A DNA stretch of 17,724 bases, taken from Acholeplasmataceae bacterium. Lineage in GTDB: Bacteria; Bacillota_I; Bacilli_A; Acholeplasmatales; Acholeplasmataceae. Both the position numbers and the translations under genes were made by a program. Location: positions 1 through 17,724 of the forward strand of contig JAQVBA010000007.1 in assembly GCA_028690555.1 (NCBI GenBank), written 5' to 3'. The notes beneath the pieces were generated by a model. That model made no database searches, was not told the origin of the DNA, and saw nothing but the letters and a program-made list of their open reading frames with translations. Position 1 is the first letter of the stretch. Each line of letters begins with the position of its first letter. Of this stretch, positions 1 to 7,195 are shown in pieces.

Positions 1-883
1 CTTTTGCTGTCATAATTGCATATGCTGCAATCAAGCTGACAATGGTCTTCCCTGATCCAACATCCCCTTGGATGAGGCGAAATGATTGAACATTCTTTTT
101 AAAATCTCTAAAAATATCATTAACTGCTTCTTTTTGATCTTTGGTTAATTCAAAGGGTATTTTTTCAATAAAAGATCTCACTTGATGAATATCATATGCT
201 TTAGGTTCTCTCATCATTTGATTCGGACGATTCGCCATCCATTTTAATTGAAGAAAAAACGCTTCTTCAAATTTGAATCGTAATTTTGCATGCATGATAT
301 CATCTTCATTTTTAGGTAGATGAATTTTATAAAACGCTTCTTTTCTAGAAATATAGTTTAAAGATCGATAAATATCTTCAGGAATAACTTCATAGATTGA
401 ATCGTCTTGATGCAGATAAATTTCACTGATGATATTCGTGATTGTTTTATCATATATATCACTTAAACCATAAATCGGTTTTAAATCTAACCTTTTTTCA
501 GGTTTTGTCACCGATGATACATTGATTTGATGATAATAAAGATTATAAACACCTTTTAGAATCACTAAATCACCTTTTTTAAATGATTGAACTAAATACC
601 CTTTACCAAATGCAATCGCATCAAATGTTTGGTGATCAACATCGCATTTAAATGTAACTCTTGGTGTCTTTCCATAACGATGAAGTGATAAATCGCTTGA
701 AATCACACATTCAAGCGTCACCGAGTCTTTATGTTTAATATCTTTTAAATCGGTCAAATAAAAGTTTTCGTAACCTTTTGGAAAACGCAAAAGAAGGTCA
801 TAAATTGACCATATACCTTGGCTACGAAATTGATGCATAAGTTTAGGACCGACACCTTTGATGTCTTCGAGTCTTTTAACCAT
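1..883 (-). CDS. recG: ATP-dependent DNA helicase RecG, N-terminal part (cut by left edge)
   Basis: RecG remodels stalled replication forks and Holliday junctions using ATP. Reading the minus strand from the ATG at 883-881 gives an open frame to the window edge, about 294 residues of a protein usually near 680. It begins MVKRLEDIKGVGPKL, the typical helix-hairpin-helix-like RecG start, continues through the wedge/OB region and a family-typical FEEAFFLQLKW segment, and reaches the Walker A motif GDVGSGKT near residues 273-280 just before the edge. The start codon lies 9 nt after the aroC stop, and its ribosome binding site (AAAGGA) falls inside the aroC end, so it is probably the last or a late gene of the aromatic operon. 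Nothing is visibly broken; the truncation is only the window boundary. Confidence 0.93.
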   Translation of the reverse strand, partial: MVKRLEDIKGVGPKLMHQFRSQGIWSIYDLLLRFPKGYENFYLTDLKDIKHKDSVTLECVISSDLSLHRYGKTPRVTFKCDVDHQTFDAIAFGKGYLVQSFKKGDLVILKGVYNLYYHQINVSSVTKPEKRLDLKPIYGLSDIYDKTITNIISEIYLHQDDSIYEVIPEDIYRSLNYISRKEAFYKIHLPKNEDDIMHAKLRFKFEEAFFLQLKWMANRPNQMMREPKAYDIHQVRSFIEKIPFELTKDQKEAVNDIFRDFKKNVQSFRLIQGDVGSGKTIVSLIAAYAIMTAK

Positions 884-892
884 AAAATCCTT

Positions 893-1873
893 TCAGGCTT
901 TTTGTTGTAAGTATAAATCAGCCATGACGATTGCTATGGCGTTTTCTAACACAATACCTGCACGTCTAACGATTGCAGCATCATGACGACCTTCAATTTT
1001 CAAATCTTCTATTTTCTGATGTTTCAAATGATAAGTTTCTTGACTAACGCCAATCGAAGATGCTGGTTTCATGAAAACACGAACAACTAAATCATTCCCA
1101 TTCGTAATACCGCCATTGATGCCACCACTATGATTGGTTTTTGTAGTTCCTTTTTGATCGATGATTAAATCGTTAAATGCACTACCTAAAAGATTAATCC
1201 CTTTAAATCCTAACCCAAATTCGACACCTTTGACCGCTGGAATTGAAAAAAGCATCTGCCCAACCAAAGATTCCACTTTTCCAAAAAATGGTTCGCCTAG
1301 GCCTGGATCTAAATTTTTAACTTGCAATTCGATAATGCCACCTACAGATTCTTTTCTTTCTATGATATCTTTCAAATAATCATCCAATTTTGTTAAATCC
1401 TGACACTCTCCAACTTGGATGAGTTGATGACTAAATGTATAAGGTAACATCATTTTCGCAAATGAGCCTGCAATGACAAGTGGTGCTGTTAATCTTCCTG
1501 AAAATCTCCCACCACCTCGATAATCTTGAAAACCTTTATATTTGTATTGACTGACAAAATCGGCATGGCCTGGTCTTGGATGGAAAGCTAAATTTTCATA
1601 ATCCTTGGATTGAACATCTTGATTTTCAATCATCACATGAATTGGTGATCCTGTCGTAAAATCATTGAAAACACCTGAAGTGATGTTATATACATCAGGT
1701 TCTACCCTTTTTGTTGTCCCAAGGTCTTGTGGTTTTCTTTTTTTAAGATCATCTTCGATTAATTGATAATTTACTTTGATGCCTGGTGGCATACCATCAA
1801 TCACGATTCCAATCGCTTTTTGATGAGATTCACCATATAAAGTAATACGAAACAATGTGCCAAAACTATTCAC
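893..1873 (-). CDS. aroC: Chorismate synthase
   Basis: Converts 5-enolpyruvylshikimate-3-phosphate to chorismate with reduced FMN in the cytoplasm, the last step of the common aromatic pathway. The 326-residue product carries GESH near residue 14, RPGHADF, the RGGGRFSGRLTAP block and GRHDAAIV near the C-terminus, in the usual order. The RGGG-FSGR-TAP form resembles clostridial-type enzymes (recalled, not searched). It is shorter than the usual 350-390 residues. The residue after GESH is Gln where Gly or Cys is the common choice, and the C-terminal motif lacks the usual Pro-Cys, so the sequence is somewhat divergent, but the two functional His residues are kept. The start is GTG, overlapping the aroE stop by 8 bp, with GAAGGAAG about 9 nt upstream; no in-frame ATG fits better. 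Stop is TGA. Confidence 0.95.
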   Translation of the reverse strand: MNSFGTLFRITLYGESHQKAIGIVIDGMPPGIKVNYQLIEDDLKKRKPQDLGTTKRVEPDVYNITSGVFNDFTTGSPIHVMIENQDVQSKDYENLAFHPRPGHADFVSQYKYKGFQDYRGGGRFSGRLTAPLVIAGSFAKMMLPYTFSHQLIQVGECQDLTKLDDYLKDIIERKESVGGIIELQVKNLDPGLGEPFFGKVESLVGQMLFSIPAVKGVEFGLGFKGINLLGSAFNDLIIDQKGTTKTNHSGGINGGITNGNDLVVRVFMKPASSIGVSQETYHLKHQKIEDLKIEGRHDAAIVRRAGIVLENAIAIVMADLYLQQKA

Positions 1874-2654
1874 TATAAATCACTTCCTTCAGTGCATTCA
1901 TCAATAAATTAGTCCATTCGATTTTTCTTGAAAACCAAATTTCTTCACTTTTTAAAGCTTGGATAATTAGCATATTTAAACCGTTAATCCCGTGTTGACT
2001 ATCTTTCATGATTTGTGTTACGGGTGGGTTATAAATCAAATCAATAACGGTGTGATTTTTCACTAAATCACTACTTAATATTGAGTCAAATACATTTGGA
2101 TACGTTCCAATCGGTGTCGTCTGAATATAGATGTCTACTTTATTTGGATTGATTTGATCATACGTGATGACTTTGTTGAAAAATGACGTTTCTTCAGTCG
2201 ATTTTCTTGCGACTACAGTCACATTTGCCATTAAATCCGTTAATGCAACATAAACTGATTTAGCTGCGCCACCAGATCCTAAAATATAGACATTTTTATC
2301 TTTTACATCAATATGATGAGTTAATAGAAGTCCAATAAAACCATCATAATCTGTGTTGTCTCCAATGACTTTATCATTTTTCATGTATACCGTATTCACT
2401 GCTTGGATCCGTTTTGCTTTGGGGGTTAGTTCATCGACATATTTGCAGATCATCTGTTTGTATGGCGCAGTAACATTAAAACCTCGATATATCCCAGATC
2501 TTATTTGTTTAATAAATTTAGATATTTCTTCTTCATCGATATCAATAAGATCATATTGCATGTCTAAATTTAATTTATCTGCCATAAACCGATGGATTTT
2601 AGGAGATTTACTATAACTGATGTTTTTCCCAATTAACCCAAATTTATTCGTCAT
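1866..2654 (-). CDS. aroE: Shikimate dehydrogenase
   Basis: NADPH-dependent reduction of 3-dehydroshikimate to shikimate. The frame is open upstream to 2726, but I place the start at the ATG at 2654, giving MTNKFGLIG, which is where this family begins. A GAAGG ribosome binding site lies 9 nt before it and the start overlaps the aroQ stop by 11 bp. The 262-residue product shows the SYSKSP substrate loop (residues 13-18), NVTAPYK with catalytic Lys66, DNTDYDG with catalytic Asp102, and the GSGGAAKS nucleotide-binding loop. Length is normal. A dehydroquinate dehydratase domain fused to AroE, as in plants, is not present. Confidence 0.94.
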   Translation of the reverse strand: MTNKFGLIGKNISYSKSPKIHRFMADKLNLDMQYDLIDIDEEEISKFIKQIRSGIYRGFNVTAPYKQMICKYVDELTPKAKRIQAVNTVYMKNDKVIGDNTDYDGFIGLLLTHHIDVKDKNVYILGSGGAAKSVYVALTDLMANVTVVARKSTEETSFFNKVITYDQINPNKVDIYIQTTPIGTYPNVFDSILSSDLVKNHTVIDLIYNPPVTQIMKDSQHGINGLNMLIIQALKSEEIWFSRKIEWTNLLMNALKEVIYSE

Positions 2655-2904
2655 GTTGATATGCCTTCGAAAGATCAAAAATTTGTTTGATGAAAACTTC
2701 ATAATACGGCCAAAGTTTTTCATCATTCAATAAGTTCTTTCGTACTAACAAAATGTCATTTTCTCTTTTTTCGTCAAAAATAGGTAATTGATTCAACTTT
2801 TTATATTGTCCAATTTTTTTAGACACACTCATTCTCTTTTTAAACAATTCCATCATTTCTTGATCGATTTCATCAATTTCTACACGATAATTTTCAATTG
2901 ACAT
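2644..2904 (-). CDS. aroQ: Chorismate mutase, AroQ class
   Basis: Rearranges chorismate to prephenate, feeding TyrA encoded upstream in the same operon. This is a stand-alone 86-residue all-helical AroQ domain. Residues Arg7, Arg24, Lys35, Asp44, Arg47 and Glu48 match the active-site Arg11, Arg28, Lys39, Asp48, Arg51 and Glu52 of the E. coli P-protein mutase with a constant offset of four. Ser79 or Lys80 and Gln83 sit where Ser84 and Gln88 would be expected. The start at 2904 is chosen because GGAGG lies 8 nt before it; the ATG two codons earlier is only 2 nt from GGAGG, and longer in-frame starts would run through the aroA end. It overlaps aroA by 11 bp and aroE by 11 bp. The name aroQ here means the mutase class, not type II dehydroquinase. 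Confidence 0.92.
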   Translation of the reverse strand: MSIENYRVEIDEIDQEMMELFKKRMSVSKKIGQYKKLNQLPIFDEKRENDILLVRKNLLNDEKLWPYYEVFIKQIFDLSKAYQHDE

Positions 2905-4153
2905 GAACATTTCCTCCAAGTTTTTCATAAATTTCAAAAAAGTTAGGATAAGATTTATTGATGGAATCAAAATCTACAATAGAAATAGACCCTTTCGCTC
3001 TAATCGCACCAATTGCAATCGCCATCACGATGCGATGATCTTGATAACTCGAAAATACTTGATTGCCTTTTAAAGATGTTTGGCCGAAAACTTCTAAAGA
3101 ATCTTCATTTAGTATCGTTTTAACACCAAATTTATCAAGAACATGAATCATCGCTTCTAATCGATTCGATTCTTTAATTTTTAAACGTTCTACATGTGTA
3201 AATGTTGTCACACCTTCACTCAGTGCAGCTAAAATCATCAAAATAGGACCTAAATCAGGAATTTGACTTAAATCAATGTGCATTCCTTTCGTTTTTGATG
3301 GTTCTACTTGATATGCTTCGTTTGTTTCATGATATTTAATTGATCCACCCATTTTTAAAATAACATCCACAATTTTTCGATCACCTTGAATGCTTTTCTG
3401 ATTTAATCCAAAGATTTTGATTGGATTACCAATAATACCCGCAACCATCCAAAAAGCTGCTTGTGAGTAGTCCCCTTCTATGGTCACATCGGTTGGATGA
3501 TAACTTTGATGACCACAAATGGATATTTCATGATTTTCATAAGTGACTTTAACTCCAAATTTAGAAAGCACCTCAATCGTCATTAAAATATAATCGTTCG
3601 ATTCAATAGGCGGAATTAAAGTGATCTTTGAATCGCCTTTGATCAAAGGTAATGCAAATAAAAGTCCTGAGACAAATTGCGAACTAATATTTCCTTTGAT
3701 TTTATAATTTCCAGAATGCAAAGGTCCTTTAATCACCATTGGAAGATTATCACTTGTTAATTTTTGATAAAATATATTTTTCTCCCGAAAAATTTCTTCA
3801 TAGATATCTAAAGGTCTTTTGGGTAATCTTCCTTCACCATTAAATGTCATTTCTTTTTCCGTCAATAATGCAAGCGGAATTAAAAATCTCAAGGTAGAAC
3901 CTGATTCTTTACATAAAATATGATTTCTAACAACCTTAGGATATGATCCAGTCACTGAAGAACCATCAAAGGTCGCACCTAAAGCACTTAATCCTTCTTT
4001 TGTGGCAATTAAATCATCACTATCTAATACATTTCGAATGTGAGATTTACCCTTAGCAAGCGATGCAGCGATGATATAGCGGTGTGAATACGATTTTGAT
4101 GGATTAATGTTAACATCACCGGATAAATATTTAGGTTGGATTGTAATCATCAT
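2894..4153 (-). CDS. aroA: 3-phosphoshikimate 1-carboxyvinyltransferase (EPSP synthase)
   Basis: Transfers enolpyruvate from PEP to shikimate-3-phosphate, the step inhibited by glyphosate in sensitive enzymes. The 419-residue product has KSYSHR (residues 20-25) for shikimate-3-phosphate binding, ESGSTLRF (83-90), LPKRPLD, and the DHR motif at 372-374 followed by the C-terminal DFDSINKSYPNFF block. Length is normal for the family. SGSTLRF in place of NAGTAMRP is a variant I recall from Firmicutes-type enzymes. The first ATG at 4153 overlaps the aroB stop as ATGA (4 bp) and follows AAGGTG at 8 nt. A second ATG directly after it is also possible. Its substrate needs a shikimate kinase that is not encoded in this window. 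Stop is TGA. Confidence 0.96.
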   Translation of the reverse strand: MMITIQPKYLSGDVNINPSKSYSHRYIIAASLAKGKSHIRNVLDSDDLIATKEGLSALGATFDGSSVTGSYPKVVRNHILCKESGSTLRFLIPLALLTEKEMTFNGEGRLPKRPLDIYEEIFREKNIFYQKLTSDNLPMVIKGPLHSGNYKIKGNISSQFVSGLLFALPLIKGDSKITLIPPIESNDYILMTIEVLSKFGVKVTYENHEISICGHQSYHPTDVTIEGDYSQAAFWMVAGIIGNPIKIFGLNQKSIQGDRKIVDVILKMGGSIKYHETNEAYQVEPSKTKGMHIDLSQIPDLGPILMILAALSEGVTTFTHVERLKIKESNRLEAMIHVLDKFGVKTILNEDSLEVFGQTSLKGNQVFSSYQDHRIVMAIAIGAIRAKGSISIVDFDSINKSYPNFFEIYEKLGGNVHVN

Positions 4154-5160
4154 TTGAAATCACCTTCATTAACGACATGGATTTCAGGATGTCCAGGTTT
4201 ACTAATTGTGATAAATCTTAGACCATCATGACGATTTTTTTTATCATTCCAAATATAATCGATGAAGTCTTCATATTTCAATAAAGGCTCCTTCACAAGA
4301 TTTAGATGTATGAGTATTTTTTTAACTTCTTCATATAAATTCACATCGGTTTTATGCCATTTAATCCCTAATTCAAGTGCAAAAAGCATGCCATAACTAA
4401 TCGCTTCACCATGTTTAAACGTCTGATAATGATAAGCTTTTTCAATGGCATGACCGAAAGTATGACCAAAATTAAGAAACATGCGTTCTTTTTGCTCATT
4501 TGGATCGAGTAAAACGATATCACGTTTAACTAAAATCGCATCAATTATTTCATTCTCATTGAGTTTGTCTTCTGTGAGAAAATGATGATATAGTTTTTTA
4601 TTGCCAATAAGTCCAGCTTTCAATACTTCAGCAAGTCCATTGACATATTCTTCTTTTGGTAACGTGTTTAAAAACAAAGGATCAATAATCACGCCCTTTG
4701 GAGAATAAAAACTGCCAATTAGATTCTTACCTTCTTCAAGATCGATTGCTACTTTACTACCTATACTGCTATCTGTTTGGGCTAATAATGTCGTTGGTAC
4801 TTGAATATAGTCAATTCCACGATAGAGTGTTGCAGCTACAAAACCAGATAAGTCACCAACTACTCCACCACCAAATGAAATAATTAAGTCATCTCTTTTA
4901 ATTTTTTTATGAATCAGTGATTTAACAACTTCTAAATACGTATCGATCGATTTTGATGTTTCACCAGGTTTAATCACAACAAAATCAATTGAATATGATG
5001 CTAGAGTTGTTTTAATTAATTTTTCGTAGAGTGCATAAACATTTTCGTCTGTTACGACAAAAATCGATGGGTTTCCCTTCACCGTTTTTATCATTTGATG
5101 AATTTCAGAAAAAATACCTTCTTTCACCCAAATTTCATAATCGGGCATCTTAATAAACAT
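4150..5160 (-). CDS. aroB: 3-dehydroquinate synthase
   Basis: NAD- and divalent-metal-dependent cyclisation of DAHP to 3-dehydroquinate. The 336-residue product contains the FGGGVVGDLSGFVAATLYRG NAD-binding block (residues about 96-115), VPTTLLAQTDSSIG, and probable metal ligands Glu178 (GLAEVLK), His233 (FGHTFGH) and His250 (KHGEA). It is slightly shorter than the typical 345-360. The ATG at 5160 overlaps the tyrA end by 11 bp and has GAGGG 9 nt upstream. The product of the upstream gene aroF is its substrate source. The next enzyme, dehydroquinate dehydratase, is missing from the operon. Confidence 0.96.
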   Translation of the reverse strand: MFIKMPDYEIWVKEGIFSEIHQMIKTVKGNPSIFVVTDENVYALYEKLIKTTLASYSIDFVVIKPGETSKSIDTYLEVVKSLIHKKIKRDDLIISFGGGVVGDLSGFVAATLYRGIDYIQVPTTLLAQTDSSIGSKVAIDLEEGKNLIGSFYSPKGVIIDPLFLNTLPKEEYVNGLAEVLKAGLIGNKKLYHHFLTEDKLNENEIIDAILVKRDIVLLDPNEQKERMFLNFGHTFGHAIEKAYHYQTFKHGEAISYGMLFALELGIKWHKTDVNLYEEVKKILIHLNLVKEPLLKYEDFIDYIWNDKKNRHDGLRFITISKPGHPEIHVVNEGDFK

Positions 5161-5980
5161 CGAAAGATTCCCTCTTTTCTTTCGCTTTTTTTAAAGCGTT
5201 TTTTAAACTTTCTAAATCATCATTTAAAATCATCTCTTTTAGTGCATTAATTGATGATTCAAAAGCTTCTATGCGTTCAATGAGTGCAACTTTATTTTCA
5301 ATAAATAATTCTGACCAAAGTGTTTCATTAATTTTAGCAATCCGCGTTAAATCACGATACGAATCACCTGTGGCAAATTTCGTATGTTCATGAGCATCAC
5401 TATTAACTAATCCTACAGCAAGGATATGCGTGAGTTGAGATGTAAATGCAATCAGTTGATCATGTTCTTTAGGAGAGGTTGTCAATGTATGTTTAAAACC
5501 TAAATCATTGGCGATTCTTTTTAATATTTCTTCATCTTGAAGTTTAGATCTTTTTGTATTGACGATTAAAAAGTTCGCACCTTTAAAGATTTTATAATCT
5601 CTAGATTCAATACCTTTCGTTTCTTTACCTGCCATTGGATGATGTGATGTGTAGGCGATACTCTCATTTAAGATCGATTCGATTCCTTTTACAACATCTA
5701 CTTTTGTACCACTAACATCTGTGATGAGTTGATTTTGATGGAATAAATGGTGATTCTTTTGAACAAATTCAATATTGTCGTGTGGGTATAATGCTAAAAT
5801 CACTAGATCAGATGAGCTGATTGAACTCAGTGAACTCGATGGATCGATTAACCCATATGAAATAGCACGTTTTAGAACACTTTCATCATGATCATAGCCA
5901 AAAACGTGATAACCTTTTTTAACTAGTCCCTCTGCATAAGAAGCTCCGATAAGTCCTAATCCTACAATAAATACGTTCAT
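5150..5980 (-). CDS. tyrA: Prephenate dehydrogenase (NAD-dependent)
   Basis: Oxidatively decarboxylates prephenate to 4-hydroxyphenylpyruvate, the tyrosine-specific branch. The 276-residue product has an N-terminal Rossmann fold with GLGLIG at residues 7-12, Asp30 after the second strand (consistent with NAD), HHPMAG with the conserved His at 113-114, and a helical dimerisation domain with THILAVGL and GDSYRDLTRIA. The C-terminal ACT domain found in Bacillus-type TyrA (about 370 residues) is absent, so Tyr feedback on this enzyme through ACT is not expected. Its ATG forms a 4-bp ATGA overlap with the aroF stop and no clear ribosome binding site is visible, which suggests translational coupling to aroF. 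Confidence 0.94.
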   Translation of the reverse strand: MNVFIVGLGLIGASYAEGLVKKGYHVFGYDHDESVLKRAISYGLIDPSSSLSSISSSDLVILALYPHDNIEFVQKNHHLFHQNQLITDVSGTKVDVVKGIESILNESIAYTSHHPMAGKETKGIESRDYKIFKGANFLIVNTKRSKLQDEEILKRIANDLGFKHTLTTSPKEHDQLIAFTSQLTHILAVGLVNSDAHEHTKFATGDSYRDLTRIAKINETLWSELFIENKVALIERIEAFESSINALKEMILNDDLESLKNALKKAKEKRESFDVY

Positions 5981-6996
5981 TGGATTTTCTTATCAAGCAC
6001 GTTAGCAACTTGTTCCAAGTGCTCCATCATTTCTGTAAATTTATTAATTTTTAGTGATTGAGCACCATCACTTAATGCATGTGTGGGGTCATGGTGAACT
6101 TCAACGATTAAACCATGAGCTCCAACCGCAAGACTTGCAAGTGATAATTTATCAATCATTGTCCATCTTCCGGCCGCATGTGAGGGATCTACAATGACTG
6201 GTAAATGGGATAAATCTTTAATCGCTAATACGGCACTTATATCTAGTGTGTTTCTTGTATATTTTTCATAAGTTCTAATCCCGCGTTCACATAAAATAAT
6301 TTCTTCGTTTCCACCGGCCATAATATATTCTGCAGACATGAGCCATTCTTCAATGGTTGCTGATAAACCGCGTTTTAATAAAATTGGTTTTTTTGATTTT
6401 CCAAGTGCTTTTAACAAATGAAAGTTTTGCATATTTCTTGCGCCAACTTGGATAATATCAACATATTGTTCAAAAAGTGGAATTAAATCTGCTGAAGGAA
6501 TTTCAGTAACCACTAAAAGATTAAATTCATCGCCAATTTTTCTTAACAATTTCAATCCTTCTTCTTCCAGCCCTTGAAATGCATAGGGTGATGTTCTTGG
6601 CTTATATGCGCCACCTCTTAAAATATGTGCGCCAGCTTTTTTGACACCTTTAGCAATCGTTCTTAATTGCTCTTCAGATTCAACAGAGCATGGTCCAGCC
6701 ATGACTACAAATTGGTCTCCACCAATTTCAATTCCATGGTTAAAATGAATAATTGTATCACCTTTCTTAAAACTGCGTGATGCTTTTTTAAATGGCGTTG
6801 ATACTCTCGTTACTTCTTGAACGCCATCAAACGCATATAAATCAGCGGGTTCAATCGTCGATGTATCTCCGATAATCCCAAAAATCCGTACAGCTTCACT
6901 ACTGACATCTTTTACTTCAAGATTTTTAGATTTAATATATTCGGTAATATGATCATATTCCTTTTTTGTAGAACCTTTTTTCATTTGAACAATCAT
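5977..6996 (-). CDS. aroF: 3-deoxy-7-phosphoheptulonate (DAHP) synthase, type I-beta with N-terminal regulatory domain
   Basis: Condenses PEP with erythrose-4-phosphate, the committed step of the shikimate pathway. The 339-residue product aligns by eye along its length with the Thermotoga maritima enzyme as I recall it. Residues about 1-65 form the ferredoxin-like regulatory domain (MIVQMKKGST start, IFGIIGDTS), and residues about 85-335 form the TIM barrel with AGPCSVE (metal-ligand Cys103), LRGGAYKPRTSPY, LLKRG, CERGIRT, VDPSHAAGR and VEVHHDP. In T. maritima that N-terminal domain mediates inhibition by Tyr and Phe, so allosteric control is likely here too. An AAAGGAG ribosome binding site sits 10 nt before the ATG, immediately after a leader terminator. 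First gene of the aromatic operon; it ends in TGA overlapping the tyrA start. Confidence 0.96.
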   Translation of the reverse strand: MIVQMKKGSTKKEYDHITEYIKSKNLEVKDVSSEAVRIFGIIGDTSTIEPADLYAFDGVQEVTRVSTPFKKASRSFKKGDTIIHFNHGIEIGGDQFVVMAGPCSVESEEQLRTIAKGVKKAGAHILRGGAYKPRTSPYAFQGLEEEGLKLLRKIGDEFNLLVVTEIPSADLIPLFEQYVDIIQVGARNMQNFHLLKALGKSKKPILLKRGLSATIEEWLMSAEYIMAGGNEEIILCERGIRTYEKYTRNTLDISAVLAIKDLSHLPVIVDPSHAAGRWTMIDKLSLASLAVGAHGLIVEVHHDPTHALSDGAQSLKINKFTEMMEHLEQVANVLDKKIQ

Positions 6997-7025
6997 GTGC
7001 TTTATTCTCCTTTAGCAAGTGGTAT

Positions 7026-7054
7026 AAAAAAATCCTTGAGGACACCTCAAGGAT
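7026..7054 (-). terminator. Leader terminator (attenuator) upstream of aroF
   Basis: On the minus strand ATCCTTGAGG (7054-7045), loop TGT and CCTCAAGGAT (7041-7032) form a perfect 10-bp stem followed by seven T (7032-7026). It lies between the operon promoter and aroF, 30 nt before the start codon, so it must be bypassed for the operon to be expressed. There is no gene end just upstream except a 16-codon leader, so this is an attenuator and not an ordinary gene-end terminator. Confidence 0.9.
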
Positions 7055-7117
7055 AACTGCTTGTCCGTTTGGCTGTCCTTTGAATGACTCAAAAAGGAAT
7101 GCCTTGCAATCCTTTTT
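7026..7117 (-). promoter_or_regulatory. Alternating RNA pairing region of the aro attenuator
   Basis: Five segments can be read on the minus strand. A is AAAAAGGA (7117-7110), B is TCCTTTTT (7098-7091), C is TTCAAAGGA (7084-7076), D is the terminator left arm (7054-7045) and E the right arm (7041-7032). A:B gives 8 perfect pairs, plus 3 more inside after one mismatch. B:C gives 6 pairs and 2 more across a T bulge. C:D gives 5 pairs, then 2 pairs and a wobble across one bulged A. D:E is the terminator. A:B with C:D is therefore an antiterminated fold, and B:C with D:E a terminated one. Segment A begins on the last base of the leader-peptide stop codon. No free energies were computed. Confidence 0.7.
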
Positions 7118-7167
7118 TATAAGTTATGATATCGATATGTACCTTTCAATAACTTTTGATCAAACAT
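7117..7167 (-). CDS. Aromatic operon leader peptide with two Tyr codons (16 aa)
   Basis: A short frame reads MFDQKLLKGTYRYHNL and stops at TAA (7119-7117). AAGGTGG (7179-7173) lies 5 nt before its ATG, as good as any ribosome binding site in the window. A promoter ends about 30 nt upstream and the attenuator hairpins start at its stop codon. Tyr occupies codons 11 (7137-7135) and 13 (7131-7129), and Phe codon 2. By analogy with the pheA, trp and his leaders of enteric bacteria it would serve as a translation sensor and not as a functional protein. Tyr content is only 2 of 16, lower than in classic leaders, so the amino-acid specificity is inferred from position as well as count. Confidence 0.78.
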   Translation of the reverse strand: MFDQKLLKGTYRYHNL

Positions 7168-7195
7168 AAAGTCCACCTTATCAATGTTTGGAAAT

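Noticed and set aside
2655..2726. Long N-terminal extension of aroE
   Set aside because: This stretch is the aroQ coding region in another frame; family similarity begins at MTNKFGLIG with its own GAAGG site.
893..6996. Mycoplasma-type genetic code (TGA = Trp)
   Set aside because: aroF, aroB, aroA, aroC, rlmH and yycJ end at TGA at natural protein ends, several within ATGA overlaps, and Trp residues in the proteins are encoded by TGG.
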